Under the pieces are notes generated by a model. That model had not been told where the DNA came from, ran no database searches, and worked only from the letters and a program-made list of their open reading frames with translations. Made by a program: the position numbers and the translations under genes. From an uncultured Eubacteriales bacterium (lineage in GTDB: Bacteria > Bacillota > Clostridia > Oscillospirales > Acutalibacteraceae), in the NCBI GenBank assembly GCA_934446475.1, contig CAKSEH010000002.1, forward strand, positions 111,933-175,932: a stretch of 64,000 nt of DNA. Direction: 5' to 3'. This document shows positions 25,196 to 33,533 of this stretch, one piece after another; position 1 is the first letter of the stretch, and each line of letters begins with the position of its first letter.

Positions 25196-26364
25196 TCGCC
25201 TGTACTTATTATTATTTCCTCTTTTTTTGCTATATTTTTAATAATGGTATAAGTTTTTTTAAGCGTAGCCACATTGCCGTTTATCGAAAACTCGCTGACG
25301 TTTTCCGAAACATTGTCTGCACAAAGCTCTTTAATTTTATCTGCTTGCTTTTTTTCGAGAATGCTCTTAAGCCGGTCTTCGGTGTATTTAACATTTTTAG
25401 GGGTTACTTTCACATACTTTTCACTGTGTATTTTAACGGGCAAAGTCTTTGAACCCAATTTTAAATGAGAATCGTATTCGCCTTTTTTCACGCAGTCCGA
25501 AGTGTTTTTTAGCGAAAGCGGAATATTAAGAGTGAAAAAATCAAGAGTCTTTACGGTAAAATTTTTATTTACCGGAACATATATCTTTTTTTCCACCTCG
25601 TGCGTCACGGTTATCGTAACGGTACTTTTAGCGGTGATTATGCCTCTTGACGGCAAAAAATCCGTTTTATCCGCTCTTTCCATTATTCCCGCAACAAGAA
25701 TATCTCCTTTGGTGACATTTTGCCCCACTTTTACAAGCACATTACCTGATGTTACATCTATTTTTTCAACGGTACCGTCACGGTCGGCTATCAAATTGCT
25801 TGGCAAATCATCCTTTTGATTTGATTTTGCCCCGGTCACATTAACCGTAAGGTTGCATCCTTCTATATTAAGGGAAGCCCACGCAAGGCCTTTATCCTCC
25901 ATAAGGAGTTTTTGAGCCATTACCGTGGGATTTATCTTTGATTTAAGCATCCCTTGACGCACACCGATTTTTTCGCACATATCCACGACTTCACTTTTAT
26001 CTATTTCATTAGGCGCCTCAACATCGATATTCCAAATAAAGAGGCTCATAATTTTAAGTATAATAAAGAACAGCGCCGCTCCTACGGCTATACCGTACCT
26101 GCGGCGATATTTTGCCGCAAGGAATATCAGTCCGCCTTTTTTAAGGATTTTAACACGAATATTGCTGTTATGTTTGGCATTTTTAAGACTTTTAAAGCCG
26201 TTTACGGTAGTATAGCCTATAACACAGTCGTTTTTCCACTTAAAGGAATATACCGGTATTCCGTTTTTTGCCGCAAAATTAAGTATTTGTGTGCAGGTAT
26301 CGCCGCTGAGCTCGATTAAAACATATCCTGTTATATATTTATACCAATAAAACATTTTACCCAC
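25192..26364 (-). CDS. yqfD: Sporulation protein YqfD
   Basis: 390 residues, sporulation-specific membrane protein needed for efficient spore formation in Bacillus; molecular role unsettled. The N-terminal soluble part (YITGYVLIELSGDTCTQILNFA) is followed by one membrane helix (about residues 90-112) and a large extracytoplasmic part with the LIADRDGTVEKIDVTSG region. It sits directly after yqfC. The stop overlaps the -35 of the phoH promoter. Confidence 0.92.
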   Translation of the reverse strand: MGKMFYWYKYITGYVLIELSGDTCTQILNFAAKNGIPVYSFKWKNDCVIGYTTVNGFKSLKNAKHNSNIRVKILKKGGLIFLAAKYRRRYGIAVGAALFFIILKIMSLFIWNIDVEAPNEIDKSEVVDMCEKIGVRQGMLKSKINPTVMAQKLLMEDKGLAWASLNIEGCNLTVNVTGAKSNQKDDLPSNLIADRDGTVEKIDVTSGNVLVKVGQNVTKGDILVAGIMERADKTDFLPSRGIITAKSTVTITVTHEVEKKIYVPVNKNFTVKTLDFFTLNIPLSLKNTSDCVKKGEYDSHLKLGSKTLPVKIHSEKYVKVTPKNVKYTEDRLKSILEKKQADKIKELCADNVSENVSEFSINGNVATLKKTYTIIKNIAKKEEIIISTGD

Positions 26365-26661
26365 CTATTTTATAAATTCAAGCGAAAGCAATACCCCGCC
26401 TATTTTAATACGCTCATCCTCAAAGCTTAAAACGCTCAGGTCGCTCCCGAATATTAAAACGCATTTGCGTTTGAGTTTTAGTTTTATGTAATCATCACTG
26501 TAATCAAGAATTCCTGTACAGCCGTCAATCAGCATTTCGCTGTTGCTGACTATTTCTATTCTGAAAGCAGTAATAAAATTATCCTGAGCCTCATCCGAAC
26601 TGTTTTTAATGAGGTTCATCTTTTTTTGTTTTAAAGATTTGAATTTAAACTTTTTCCCCAC
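26365..26661 (-). CDS. yqfC: Sporulation protein YqfC
   Basis: 98-residue protein of the YqfC/YabP-like fold, whose gene precedes yqfD in sporulating Firmicutes. Visible blocks are VSNSEMLIDGCTGILDYSDD and LLSLEFIK at the end. The start is taken as the GTG at 26661 (GTG GGG AAA), after TAAGG; an internal ATG 14 codons later is possible. A sigma-E-like promoter lies upstream. Confidence 0.9.
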   Translation of the reverse strand: MGKKFKFKSLKQKKMNLIKNSSDEAQDNFITAFRIEIVSNSEMLIDGCTGILDYSDDYIKLKLKRKCVLIFGSDLSVLSFEDERIKIGGVLLSLEFIK

Positions 26662-26683
26662 GCCTTACACGCCCCCATACTTA

Positions 26684-26712
26684 AAGTTATGAAAACAAAG
26701 ATTTAAACATTC
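26684..26712 (-). promoter_or_regulatory. Candidate sigma-E promoter of yqfC-yqfD
   Basis: On the minus strand GAATGTT (+ 26706-26712) and CATAACTT (+ 26684-26691) are 14 bases apart. The Bacillus sigma-E consensus is KMATATT-14-CATACAHT; the matches are 6 of 7 and 6 of 8. yqfC-yqfD are sigma-E genes in Bacillus, which supports the call. Confidence 0.5.
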
Positions 26713-26782
26713 GATTTTGATTTTGAGAATATAAATACATCAAGGTTACAAAATTCGGTTTGGACTGACGGGAGGAATTTAT

Positions 26783-27781
26783 ATGAACCTTAAAAAAGCT
26801 GCTGTACTTTCGGCGGCGCTCTTTTTTATGTTTGCTCTTTTGTTTAATCCGAAAGCCTCTACAGAGGGTGCGATAAAAGGTCTTTATCTGTGCGGCAGGG
26901 TTATTATACCTTCTCTATTCACATTCTGTATATGCGTATATATGATAATGAGAAGCAAAATAAAAATTTTTTCAAATTGTTATGCCGTTTTCCTGCTTTC
27001 GCTAATAGGCGGATATCCTGTTGGTACCGCCCTTACGGAAGAGCTTTACAGGGAGGGGCTCGTAACGAAAAAAGGCGCCGATATGATGCATTGCTGTTGT
27101 GTTAACGGAGGACCTGCATTTATAATAATTGCAGTGGGCTTGAATATGCTTGGCAGCCAACGTCTCGGAATTGCTCTGTTTATATGTCATATTCTCCCCT
27201 CCGTTTTGTTTATGCTTCTTTTACTGCCTAAAATAAGAAAAGAATCGGTTTCGGTAAACAATCTCCCGTCAAATTATCTGAATATAGGCGATTTGTTTAC
27301 AGGCTGCGTGCGGGACGCCGCCGACTCGGTTATGGGTATCTGTTCATATGTTATTTTATTTTCCTGTTTAACACAACTTATGAACGGAAATCGTTTTCTC
27401 TCATCAGTTTCCTGTTTACTTGAAGTAACAAGTGCAGTCAAAGCACAAAAAAACATTTATTTAATAGAATTTTTACTTGGCTTTGCGGGAATCAGCATTT
27501 GGATGCAGGTATCGTCGGTTGCAGAAAAGAGCAAAATAAATTTCTTTACATTTGCCGCCTCAAGAATTCTGCACGGGTTACTTAGTATGTTATTTTTAAA
27601 ACTTTATCTTATTGCTGCAAAACCGCAAATATCGGTTTTTTCAAGTATAAAAGAAAGACCGGATCTTACAGTTTCCGGCATAGAAACGGCAGTTTGCATT
27701 ATGATACTCGGCGCAATTTTAATATTATCACTTGAAAACGAAAATAATTGTAGAAAGTCGATTAAAAATCTGTTAAAATAG
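26783..27781 (+). CDS. ylbJ: Sporulation integral membrane protein YlbJ
   Basis: 332-residue multi-pass membrane protein of the nucleoside-recognition (Gate) superfamily, required for late sporulation in Bacillus. Blocks visible: GLYLCGRVIIPSLFTFC, LIGGYPVGTALTEELYREG and CCCVNGGPAFIIIAVG, all typical of YlbJ. GGGAGG precedes the ATG. It is divergent from yqfC across a 121-base gap. The C-terminus after about residue 300 is less conserved. Confidence 0.88.
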   Translation: MNLKKAAVLSAALFFMFALLFNPKASTEGAIKGLYLCGRVIIPSLFTFCICVYMIMRSKIKIFSNCYAVFLLSLIGGYPVGTALTEELYREGLVTKKGADMMHCCCVNGGPAFIIIAVGLNMLGSQRLGIALFICHILPSVLFMLLLLPKIRKESVSVNNLPSNYLNIGDLFTGCVRDAADSVMGICSYVILFSCLTQLMNGNRFLSSVSCLLEVTSAVKAQKNIYLIEFLLGFAGISIWMQVSSVAEKSKINFFTFAASRILHGLLSMLFLKLYLIAAKPQISVFSSIKERPDLTVSGIETAVCIMILGAILILSLENENNCRKSIKNLLK

Positions 27782-27803
27782 AATACAATGACGGGAATCT
27801 CTA

Positions 27804-28034
27804 ATGGAGTTGATATACTTGGCTAATTTTCTATTTAATAAAAAACTTGTTAAATCGTGTTCGTGGTGCGTATACGGTAAAAAATCTCACTTTACGGATG
27901 AAATTTTTTGCAAAAAGCACGGCGTTACCGATAATCGTGATTACTGCTCGGGTTATAAATACGACCCTCTTAAACGCAAACCTGATCTTAAAAAAGCAAA
28001 AACCGATTTCAAACCGGAAGATTTTAAGCTTTAA
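27804..28034 (+). CDS. Small Cys-containing hypothetical protein
   Basis: About 72-76 residues with four Cys in the pattern CSWC...C...C (SCSWCVYGKKS, IFCKKHG, YCSGYKYDPLKRKP), suggesting a small metal-binding or zinc-finger protein. The C-terminus is rich in Lys/Asp/Pro. The start may be the ATG at 27804 or a TTG at 27819, which has GGAG nine bases upstream. It follows ylbJ by 22 bases. Similar small proteins are common in Oscillospirales, but no function is known to me. Confidence 0.6.
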   Translation: MELIYLANFLFNKKLVKSCSWCVYGKKSHFTDEIFCKKHGVTDNRDYCSGYKYDPLKRKPDLKKAKTDFKPEDFKL

Positions 28035-28049
28035 TAAAACAAAAACGCT

Positions 28050-28646
28050 ATGGAATTTAACGAAAAATTGCAGGAGCTGCGTCGGAGAAACAATCTGACA
28101 CAGGATGAACTTGCCAAAAAAATCTTTGTTTCCCGCACGGCAGTTTCAAAATGGGAATCGGCAAGAGGATATCCCAGCATTGAGTCACTGAAGTCGATAT
28201 CGGAATTTTTCCAATATCTTTTGCGCAGGATTTGCTATACTCGGATTTTCCCAAGCAATCGGGAGAAAAAGTCTTTTTAAGGTTGACAGAGACCTAATTA
28301 TACTCGGCGGATTTTACATTGCTGTTATAGGCGTGTATTTACTGTTTGAAACGCTTGCGGTAAATTACAGACCCATTCTTATAAACGGGCATCTTGAAGC
28401 ATCCTACCTTCTTCGACAACATTGCTTGTTATGTGCTTAATGCCGACAGCGTCTATAGAAATTCAAAAACGAATAAAAAATAAAACCCTCAATAAAGTTT
28501 CGGTTTTGCTGATTTTTACATTCACCGTTTTTATGGTAACGGCAAGATTTCTTTCAGGCGTCCACTGGACAACCGATATTATAGGCGGAATAATTTTAAG
28601 CGGTGCTTTTGTTTCATTTTTCTCTCTGCTAATATTTGATGACTAA
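28050..28646 (+). pseudogene. Decayed XRE regulator joined to PAP2 phosphatase remnant
   Basis: 28050-28215 encodes a good XRE helix-turn-helix (MEFNEKLQELRRRNNLTQDEL to SISEFF) that then runs into an unrelated frame. From about 28223 a different frame encodes a PAP2 family phosphatase interior (FAILGFSQAIGRKSLFKVD ... NYRPILINGHLEASY). At about 28405 one base appears lost: adding one C restores YPSSTTLLVMC, the PAP2 motif. The last part (to 28646) carries RFLSGVHWTTDIIGG with the catalytic His. So the locus is a fusion by deletion plus a frameshift, and probably non-functional. There is no ribosome binding site before the ATG. Confidence 0.8.
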
Positions 28647-28749
28647 AATGAGAATTTACATTTTTTGTAAGTTTTATAAATTATTTATGTGAAAATTGAA
28701 ATTTATGAGCAAAATTTGAATTTTTTAGAGCTATTTTTTGAATAAATGC

Positions 28750-28778
28750 TTGACTTTTTATCTATATATGTATATAAT
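28750..28778 (+). promoter_or_regulatory. Promoter of the orphan small RNA
   Basis: TTGACT (28750-28755) and TATAAT (28773-28778) with a 17-base spacer in an AT-rich gap. Confidence 0.75.
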
Positions 28779-28784
28779 ATATGC

Positions 28785-28925
28785 ATATCAGTTATCTGTA
28801 ATTGATATATACCTTTTAGGGGTTCTGAGGAGAGGCTCTGTATATTTGCGGAAATTTTGTGTGCAGAGTCACTGAAAATCAAAACATCGGGTGTTCTTAA
28901 AACTTCACCCGATGTTTTTTGTGTT
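28785..28925 (+). ncRNA. Putative small RNA with own promoter and terminator
   Basis: The gap 28647-28986 has no credible ORF but does hold a complete transcription unit of about 140 bases. It starts near 28785. It contains a hairpin ATATCA / TGATAT (28786-28810 region), a purine-rich GGGGTTCTGAGGAGAGG segment, and a long-range pairing GGCTCTG / CAGAGTC, before a terminator. The next genes on both sides are not in the same orientation for it to be a leader. I could not match it to 6S, SRP, tmRNA or a riboswitch I know. The class is unknown. Confidence 0.55.
28881..28922 (+). terminator. Terminator of the small RNA
   Basis: AAAACATCGGGTG and CACCCGATGTTTT (28881-28893, 28906-28918) form a 13-bp stem with a 12-base loop, followed by T residues. 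Confidence 0.88.
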
Positions 28926-28942
28926 TATATAATTTATAACAA

Positions 28943-28981
28943 ACCCGCATACCTATGATAAATAAGTATGCGGGTATTTTT
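28943..28981. terminator. Terminator after the PQ-loop-like gene (bidirectional)
   Basis: ACCCGCATAC (28943-28952) and GTATGCGGGT (28966-28975) form a 10-bp stem. ATTTTT follows on the plus strand and TTTGTTATAA on the minus strand. It ends the minus-strand fumarate operon. Confidence 0.8.
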
Positions 28982-28986
28982 AACAC

Positions 28987-29301
28987 TCAGCGTTCTGCGG
29001 CTTCGTCAAGTTTTTTATTTCTGAAATACAGAGCCACATCTATTGAAATTTCTATGAAATTCAGCACATAGAAGAAAAAACTGAGAACAAATATAAAACC
29101 GCTTTTCGGCGTTACACCGAAAAATCCTACTGCTTCGATAATCTTTTTTGCTATTCCGCAGGCATAGCCGACAAGCAAAAAGACTTCAAAGAAAAGGCTT
29201 TTGCCCTTTGCTGTTCCGGAAATCCACGATTTTCTTATTGAAATCGGCCAGGAAAGACCGAAACAAAATATGGTGAGTGCTTCAAGTAAATCAACTATCA
29301 T
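28987..29301 (-). CDS. Small PQ-loop-like membrane protein
   Basis: 104 residues with three hydrophobic segments (LLEALTIFCFGLSWPISI; FFEVFLLVGYACGIAKKII; GFIFVLSFFFYVLNFIEISI) and the motif GKSLFFEVFL after SWPISIRKSW, resembling half-size SWEET/PQ-loop proteins. GAGGAG precedes the ATG. It is the last gene after frdA with a 74-base gap and no clear terminator between, so it may belong to the fumarate operon. Function is not established; small-molecule transport is a guess from the fold. Confidence 0.6.
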   Translation of the reverse strand: MIVDLLEALTIFCFGLSWPISIRKSWISGTAKGKSLFFEVFLLVGYACGIAKKIIEAVGFFGVTPKSGFIFVLSFFFYVLNFIEISIDVALYFRNKKLDEAAER

Positions 29302-29375
29302 TTAAAATTAACTCCTCAAGTAAACGGAAATAATCCGCACTCAAAAACGGGTTCGGATTTATTTTCGTATGTCTA

Positions 29376-30974
29376 TTATTTTTTTCTGCGATAATCGGGA
29401 AGAAGTTTAGGAGAAACAAGCTCGGTTTTTACTCCCGCAGCTTCTCTTTCGGCATCGAATTTCGAAATATGCTCAAGCGTAAGTTCGGAGAGTTTTGTAT
29501 CTTTAGCCTTGCTTGCGGCATTCTTGCCTGCGGTTCTTCCGAAAACAATAATATCAAGCAAAGAATTGCCCATAAGGCGATTTCTGCCGTGAATTCCTCC
29601 GACTGCCTCGCCTGCAACATAAAGATTTTGAACACTTGTGCTCATACCGCTTACATCTATATCAATTCCGCCGTTCTGATAATGAAGTGTGGGATAAACC
29701 AATATAGGCTCCTTGCGGATATCAATACCGTAGCTTGCAAACATACGCATCATAGCAGGGATCCTCTTCTCGATAGTTCCCTCTCCGCCTATCGCCTCTA
29801 TCATAGGAGTATCAAGCCATACTGCTTTTCCGCTGCCGGTGTCAACACCTTCATCACGGTCCGAGCATTCACGGATAATGGAAGCCGCCGCAACATCACG
29901 GGTCTCAAGCGGATGCATAAAGACCTTACCGTCACGGTTAATAAGCTTTGCGCCCAATGAACGGACTTTCTCAGTAACAAGCGCACCGAAAATCTGTGAC
30001 GGGAATGCCGCACCCGTAGGATGATACTGAAGTGTATCGGCATAAAGAAGTTTTGCGCCTACTCTGTAAGCAAGAACGAGACCGTCCGCAGTAGCGCCGT
30101 AATGATTGGAAGTCGGGAAGCCCTGATAGTGCATACGGCCTGCGCCGCCCGTTGCAATAATAACGGTTTTGGCTCTTGCTACCATAAGCTCCTTGGTTTC
30201 CATATTCATAAGAACAGCTCCCGCTGCCTTACCTTCCTTATCAAGTATAAGCTCTATTGCAGAGGTGAAGTCAACAACCTTAATGCCCCTGTTTAAAACC
30301 TCGTCACGGAGCGTTCTCATTATTTCCGCACCGGAATAGTCCTTAGCGGCGTGCATACGTTTCCTGGAAGTTCCGCCGCCGTGGGTCGTTATCATTGTTC
30401 CGTCCGGCGCTTTGTCAAATTCAACACCGAGATCGTTAAGCCACTGGATTGCTTCGGGAGCATCGCAGACAAGTTTTGCAAGAAGCTCCCGTTTTGCGGC
30501 ATAGTGACCGCCGCCGAATGCATCAACAAAATGTATTGCAGGAGAATCATTAGGCTTATCTGCAGCCTGTATGCCGCCTTCTGCCATCATAGTATTTGCA
30601 TCGCCCATACGGAGCTTTGTTACTATCATAACGTTTGCCCCTGCATTGTCGGCCTCAATAGCGGCAGAGGTTCCTGCGCCGCCTCCTCCGATTATAAGAA
30701 CATCGACATCGTATTTAACGTTATTTAAATCGATATCCGAAGCCTTTATTCTGCTGTGTGCTTCAAGCATATCGCAAAGCTCGTGAGGCACGTTTTCGCC
30801 TTTATTCGGACCGAATTCAAGAGTTTTAAATTCGCTCTTTTTATAATCGGGATGGTAAGCAGCGAGAAGATCATCCTTTTCCTGCGCTGTCATACGCTTA
30901 GGCTCATAAGCAATATTGGCTTCCCTTGCAGCCTCTACCGCAGCAAGCGACTCTTTAAATTCATTTGAATACAT
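29376..30974 (-). CDS. frdA: Soluble fumarate reductase flavoprotein subunit
   Basis: FAD protein of the FrdA/SdhA/NadB superfamily, 532 residues. FAD site VLIIGGGGAGTSAAIEA near residues 92-108. Fumarate-site residues appear as LQYHPTGAAFP (His), VTEKVRSLGA (Arg) and GRNRLMGNSLLD (Arg). Where E. coli FrdA has the covalent-FAD His (SHTVAAEGG) this protein has ANTMMAEGG, so FAD is probably bound without a covalent link. It lacks most of the C-terminal capping extension of membrane FrdA. No FrdC/FrdD anchor genes are near. It is the last enzyme of the mdh-fum-hdr-flx operon, 16 bases after the Fe-S subunit gene, so succinate formation in the cytoplasm is the likely role. Confidence 0.88.
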   Translation of the reverse strand: MYSNEFKESLAAVEAAREANIAYEPKRMTAQEKDDLLAAYHPDYKKSEFKTLEFGPNKGENVPHELCDMLEAHSRIKASDIDLNNVKYDVDVLIIGGGGAGTSAAIEADNAGANVMIVTKLRMGDANTMMAEGGIQAADKPNDSPAIHFVDAFGGGHYAAKRELLAKLVCDAPEAIQWLNDLGVEFDKAPDGTMITTHGGGTSRKRMHAAKDYSGAEIMRTLRDEVLNRGIKVVDFTSAIELILDKEGKAAGAVLMNMETKELMVARAKTVIIATGGAGRMHYQGFPTSNHYGATADGLVLAYRVGAKLLYADTLQYHPTGAAFPSQIFGALVTEKVRSLGAKLINRDGKVFMHPLETRDVAAASIIRECSDRDEGVDTGSGKAVWLDTPMIEAIGGEGTIEKRIPAMMRMFASYGIDIRKEPILVYPTLHYQNGGIDIDVSGMSTSVQNLYVAGEAVGGIHGRNRLMGNSLLDIIVFGRTAGKNAASKAKDTKLSELTLEHISKFDAEREAAGVKTELVSPKLLPDYRRKK

Positions 30975-30990
30975 ATATTACTCACTCCCC

Positions 30991-31665
30991 TTACTTTTCT
31001 ATATCCCTGTTATTATAAAGTTCTTTGAGTTCATCTATGGGTTTATCCATAAGATCTTCTATAAGCTGTGTAAACGTGCCGTTATTTATTTCCTTAACCC
31101 TTTCTTCAAGGTGTTCGGATTTCGGCGCAAGATACTTTCCGTTAAGCCTTCTTGCAAGCATTGCAACCTGCGGATGCGAAATTCCGGCAGGGCAACGGGA
31201 CGAGCAAACACCGCACATAACACAGTCAAACGATTCTTCTGCGCATTTATCATACTCGCCTCTTTGAGCATAAGCTATGTACTGCATAACGTTAAGTCCC
31301 TGTGTGCAGCTCTTTGTGCAGGCGTTGCAACCGACGCAGGCATAGATTTCAGGATAAAGCTGCATCATTATCTGCTCTGTGGGTTTTACTTTCTCTATAT
31401 CATAGACCTGCTTAACAAGCGGAAAGAAGGGCAGCGTTGCAACATACATATCATTTTCTACCTTTGTCTGACAGGCAAGGCAGGTTTTAAGTTCTCTGTC
31501 ACCTTTTATGCGGTAAATAGTAGCACAGGCACCGCAAAAGCCGTTGCGGCAGCCGCAGCCACGGACAAGCTGGTAACCTGCATATTCCATAGCTCTCATA
31601 ATGGTGAGATTATCGGGAACGCTGTACTGCTTGCCGAAAAGGTAAACATTTACCATTTTTTCCAT
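30991..31665 (-). CDS. Fumarate reductase-type iron-sulfur subunit
   Basis: 224 residues. An N-terminal plant-type 2Fe-2S domain has GCGCRNGFCGAC and CLAC. Two [4Fe-4S] motifs follow, CVGCNACTKSC and CVMCGVCSSRCP, so it differs from SdhB/FrdB, where one site holds 3Fe-4S. It resembles the N-terminal half of methanogen TfrB (thiol:fumarate reductase) but lacks TfrB's C-terminal CCG domain; HdrB in the same operon could supply that. Likely carries electrons from HdrC/HdrB to FrdA. Start is the ATG at 31665 after AGGAGG, one codon inside a TTG. Confidence 0.85.
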   Translation of the reverse strand: MEKMVNVYLFGKQYSVPDNLTIMRAMEYAGYQLVRGCGCRNGFCGACATIYRIKGDRELKTCLACQTKVENDMYVATLPFFPLVKQVYDIEKVKPTEQIMMQLYPEIYACVGCNACTKSCTQGLNVMQYIAYAQRGEYDKCAEESFDCVMCGVCSSRCPAGISHPQVAMLARRLNGKYLAPKSEHLEERVKEINNGTFTQLIEDLMDKPIDELKELYNNRDIEK

Positions 31666-31680
31666 CAAAATATCCTCCTA

Positions 31681-32514
31681 TCAGTACTCATCCGGAAGCT
31701 CTTCAAGCTCATCGCAGCGGAATACAGGACCGTCCTTGCAGACATATTTAGAACCTATATTGCACCTGCCGCACTTTCCTATACCGCACTTCATCTTAAG
31801 CTCCATAGTCGTATATACCTGAGTTTTATCAAAACCGAGTTCCAAAAGTCCTGCAAGTGTAAATTTAATCATTATCGGAGGTCCGCATAAAACTGCCGTT
31901 TTATCGGTTGAAAATCCGAGTTCTTTAACATAGTTCGGGACAAATCCGACGTGACCGTCCCATTCGGGCTGTTCACGGTCAATGGTAAGATAGACATTTA
32001 CGCCCTCGTCATTAGACCATTCGTCAATAATTTCTTTATAGTCAACAAGATCCTGCATACTGCGTGAACCGTAAACTATGTCTATCTTGCCGTAACGGTC
32101 ACGGTAGTGACGGCAATAGTTTATCACCGATCTAAGCGGAGCAAGACCTATACCGCCGGCAATAAACAATAAATCCTGACCCTTAAATTCCGTATCAACG
32201 GGGAAAGGTCTGCCGTACGGTCCTCTTATGGTTATTTGCTGTCCCACTTCCATTGAATGAAGCCACTCTGTAACACAACCGCATTTTTTAATGGAAAACT
32301 CCATAAATTCGGTGTTAGTCGGAGAAGAAGTTATAGAAAACATCGCCTCTCCTACTCCCGGTATAGAGAGCATCGCACACTGCCCGGGTTTATGTTCAAA
32401 TGCCTTTTTACCGTCAGGTGTCACCACTCTGAAAGTTTTAACATCGGGAGTATCTATCCTGATATCGGTTACAACACCGACAACCGGAATAAGCGGTTCT
32501 TTCATATCGATCAT
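31681..32514 (-). CDS. NAD(P)H-flavin oxidoreductase subunit (FlxA/HydG-like)
   Basis: 277 residues of the ferredoxin-NADP reductase superfamily. FAD-binding part (PGQCAMLSIPGVGEAMFSI), NAD-binding part (LLFIAGGIGLAPLRSVINYC, VLCGPPIMIKF) and a C-terminal 2Fe-2S site CGIGKCGRCNIGSKYVC as in PyrK and sulfhydrogenase gamma subunits. In the Flx-Hdr complexes of sulfate reducers this subunit oxidises NADH. The ATG at 32514 overlaps the stop of the preceding gene by one base, with GGGAGG upstream. It is the entry point for electrons in the proposed complex. Confidence 0.85.
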   Translation of the reverse strand: MIDMKEPLIPVVGVVTDIRIDTPDVKTFRVVTPDGKKAFEHKPGQCAMLSIPGVGEAMFSITSSPTNTEFMEFSIKKCGCVTEWLHSMEVGQQITIRGPYGRPFPVDTEFKGQDLLFIAGGIGLAPLRSVINYCRHYRDRYGKIDIVYGSRSMQDLVDYKEIIDEWSNDEGVNVYLTIDREQPEWDGHVGFVPNYVKELGFSTDKTAVLCGPPIMIKFTLAGLLELGFDKTQVYTTMELKMKCGIGKCGRCNIGSKYVCKDGPVFRCDELEELPDEY

Positions 32515-33533
32515 CAGTTTTTACCTCCCAACTTTTTCATAACCTTTACAATATTCATCTGTATAGGACATTTTGAAAGGCATCTGCCGCAGCCTACGCA
32601 GGAGAATAATCCGTCATTATTAGTCGGATAATAAACAAGTTTATGCATAAAACGCTGACGAAAGCGCTCAAGCTGAGTAAGTCTCGGTTGGCCTGCCGAC
32701 ATCTTTGTAAAATCGGAATACATACAGGAGTCCCAACACCTGAAACGCTTAATTCCGTGACCGGTGTCAAAGTCCTTTATATCGTAACACTGACAAGTCG
32801 GGCATACGAAAGTGCAGGTGCCGCATCCGAGACAGGACTGAGAAAGTTCGCTCCATTCGGGAGCATTAAAAAACTGTGAAGTTTTGTCTTTACCGAAAGA
32901 GTCAGCCGAAAGATTTGCAAGCGGAAGTTTATCAAGACGCTCGTTTATAAGCTGCTTTTGCTCGTTTACGGCGCTGTCATCGGAGTCCCCGGTAAGAGCC
33001 TCAACTTTCTTAAGTAAAGCCTTGCCTTTTTCGGTTTTTGCGTCAAGGTAAAGCTCGTTTTCGGTTTTATAACACACAACATCGCCGTTTGGTGCTGACG
33101 CATCTATACCGAAAGTACGGCAAAAACAGGTCTCAGCCGGTTTTACACAGGCAAGCGACACTATAACTGCGTGTTCACGGCGGTTTTTATAATAGGTATC
33201 GACCGGTTCGGAAAGGAAAACTCTGTCAAGTATATCAAAGCTCCTTACATCACAGGCTTTAATTCCGAAAACAACGAAATCTTCGCATTCTTCCCTTGTA
33301 TCTATAACCTCGACAAATTTACCCTCCGTCTTAAAATCCATAAGATTTTCGGTTTGCGGGAAGAAAAAGTCTTTAGGACTTCTCACCGTATTAAGGGCTT
33401 CGGAAAGTTTTTTCCCCTCCTGCCACTCTTCAAAAACAGCCCCTGCCTTACCGTCAACCGGAAGATAAAGTTTTTGGTTTTGTGAAATTGCTTTAAAGAG
33501 AGAATCAAGTTTATCAAGAGTTATCTTACGCAT
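32514..33533 (-). CDS. 4Fe-4S dicluster protein, sulfhydrogenase beta/FlxB-like
   Basis: 339 residues. The N-terminal half has GIKACDVRSFDIL and VSLACVKPAETCFCRTFG, typical of HydB/AsrA-type subunits; the C-terminal half has CLGCGTCTFVCPTCQC and CVGCGRCLSKCP for two [4Fe-4S] clusters. It shares the KxCDxxSF motif with its upstream neighbour, so the two genes are paralogues. Probably passes electrons between the NADH subunit and MvhD/HdrA. ATG at 33533 has AAAGGGGAG; it overlaps the upstream gene by 8 bases. Confidence 0.82.
   Translation of the reverse strand: MRKITLDKLDSLFKAISQNQKLYLPVDGKAGAVFEEWQEGKKLSEALNTVRSPKDFFFPQTENLMDFKTEGKFVEVIDTREECEDFVVFGIKACDVRSFDILDRVFLSEPVDTYYKNRREHAVIVSLACVKPAETCFCRTFGIDASAPNGDVVCYKTENELYLDAKTEKGKALLKKVEALTGDSDDSAVNEQKQLINERLDKLPLANLSADSFGKDKTSQFFNAPEWSELSQSCLGCGTCTFVCPTCQCYDIKDFDTGHGIKRFRCWDSCMYSDFTKMSAGQPRLTQLERFRQRFMHKLVYYPTNNDGLFSCVGCGRCLSKCPIQMNIVKVMKKLGGKN

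Noticed and set aside
28785..28925. Riboswitch for the downstream gene
   Set aside because: No plus-strand gene follows the terminator; the next gene is on the minus strand and converges.
29469..31890. Long plus-strand open frames opposite frdA/frdB
   Set aside because: Mirror frames of the operon; no start signals, no family motifs, and cysteine-rich runs reflect the opposite strand.
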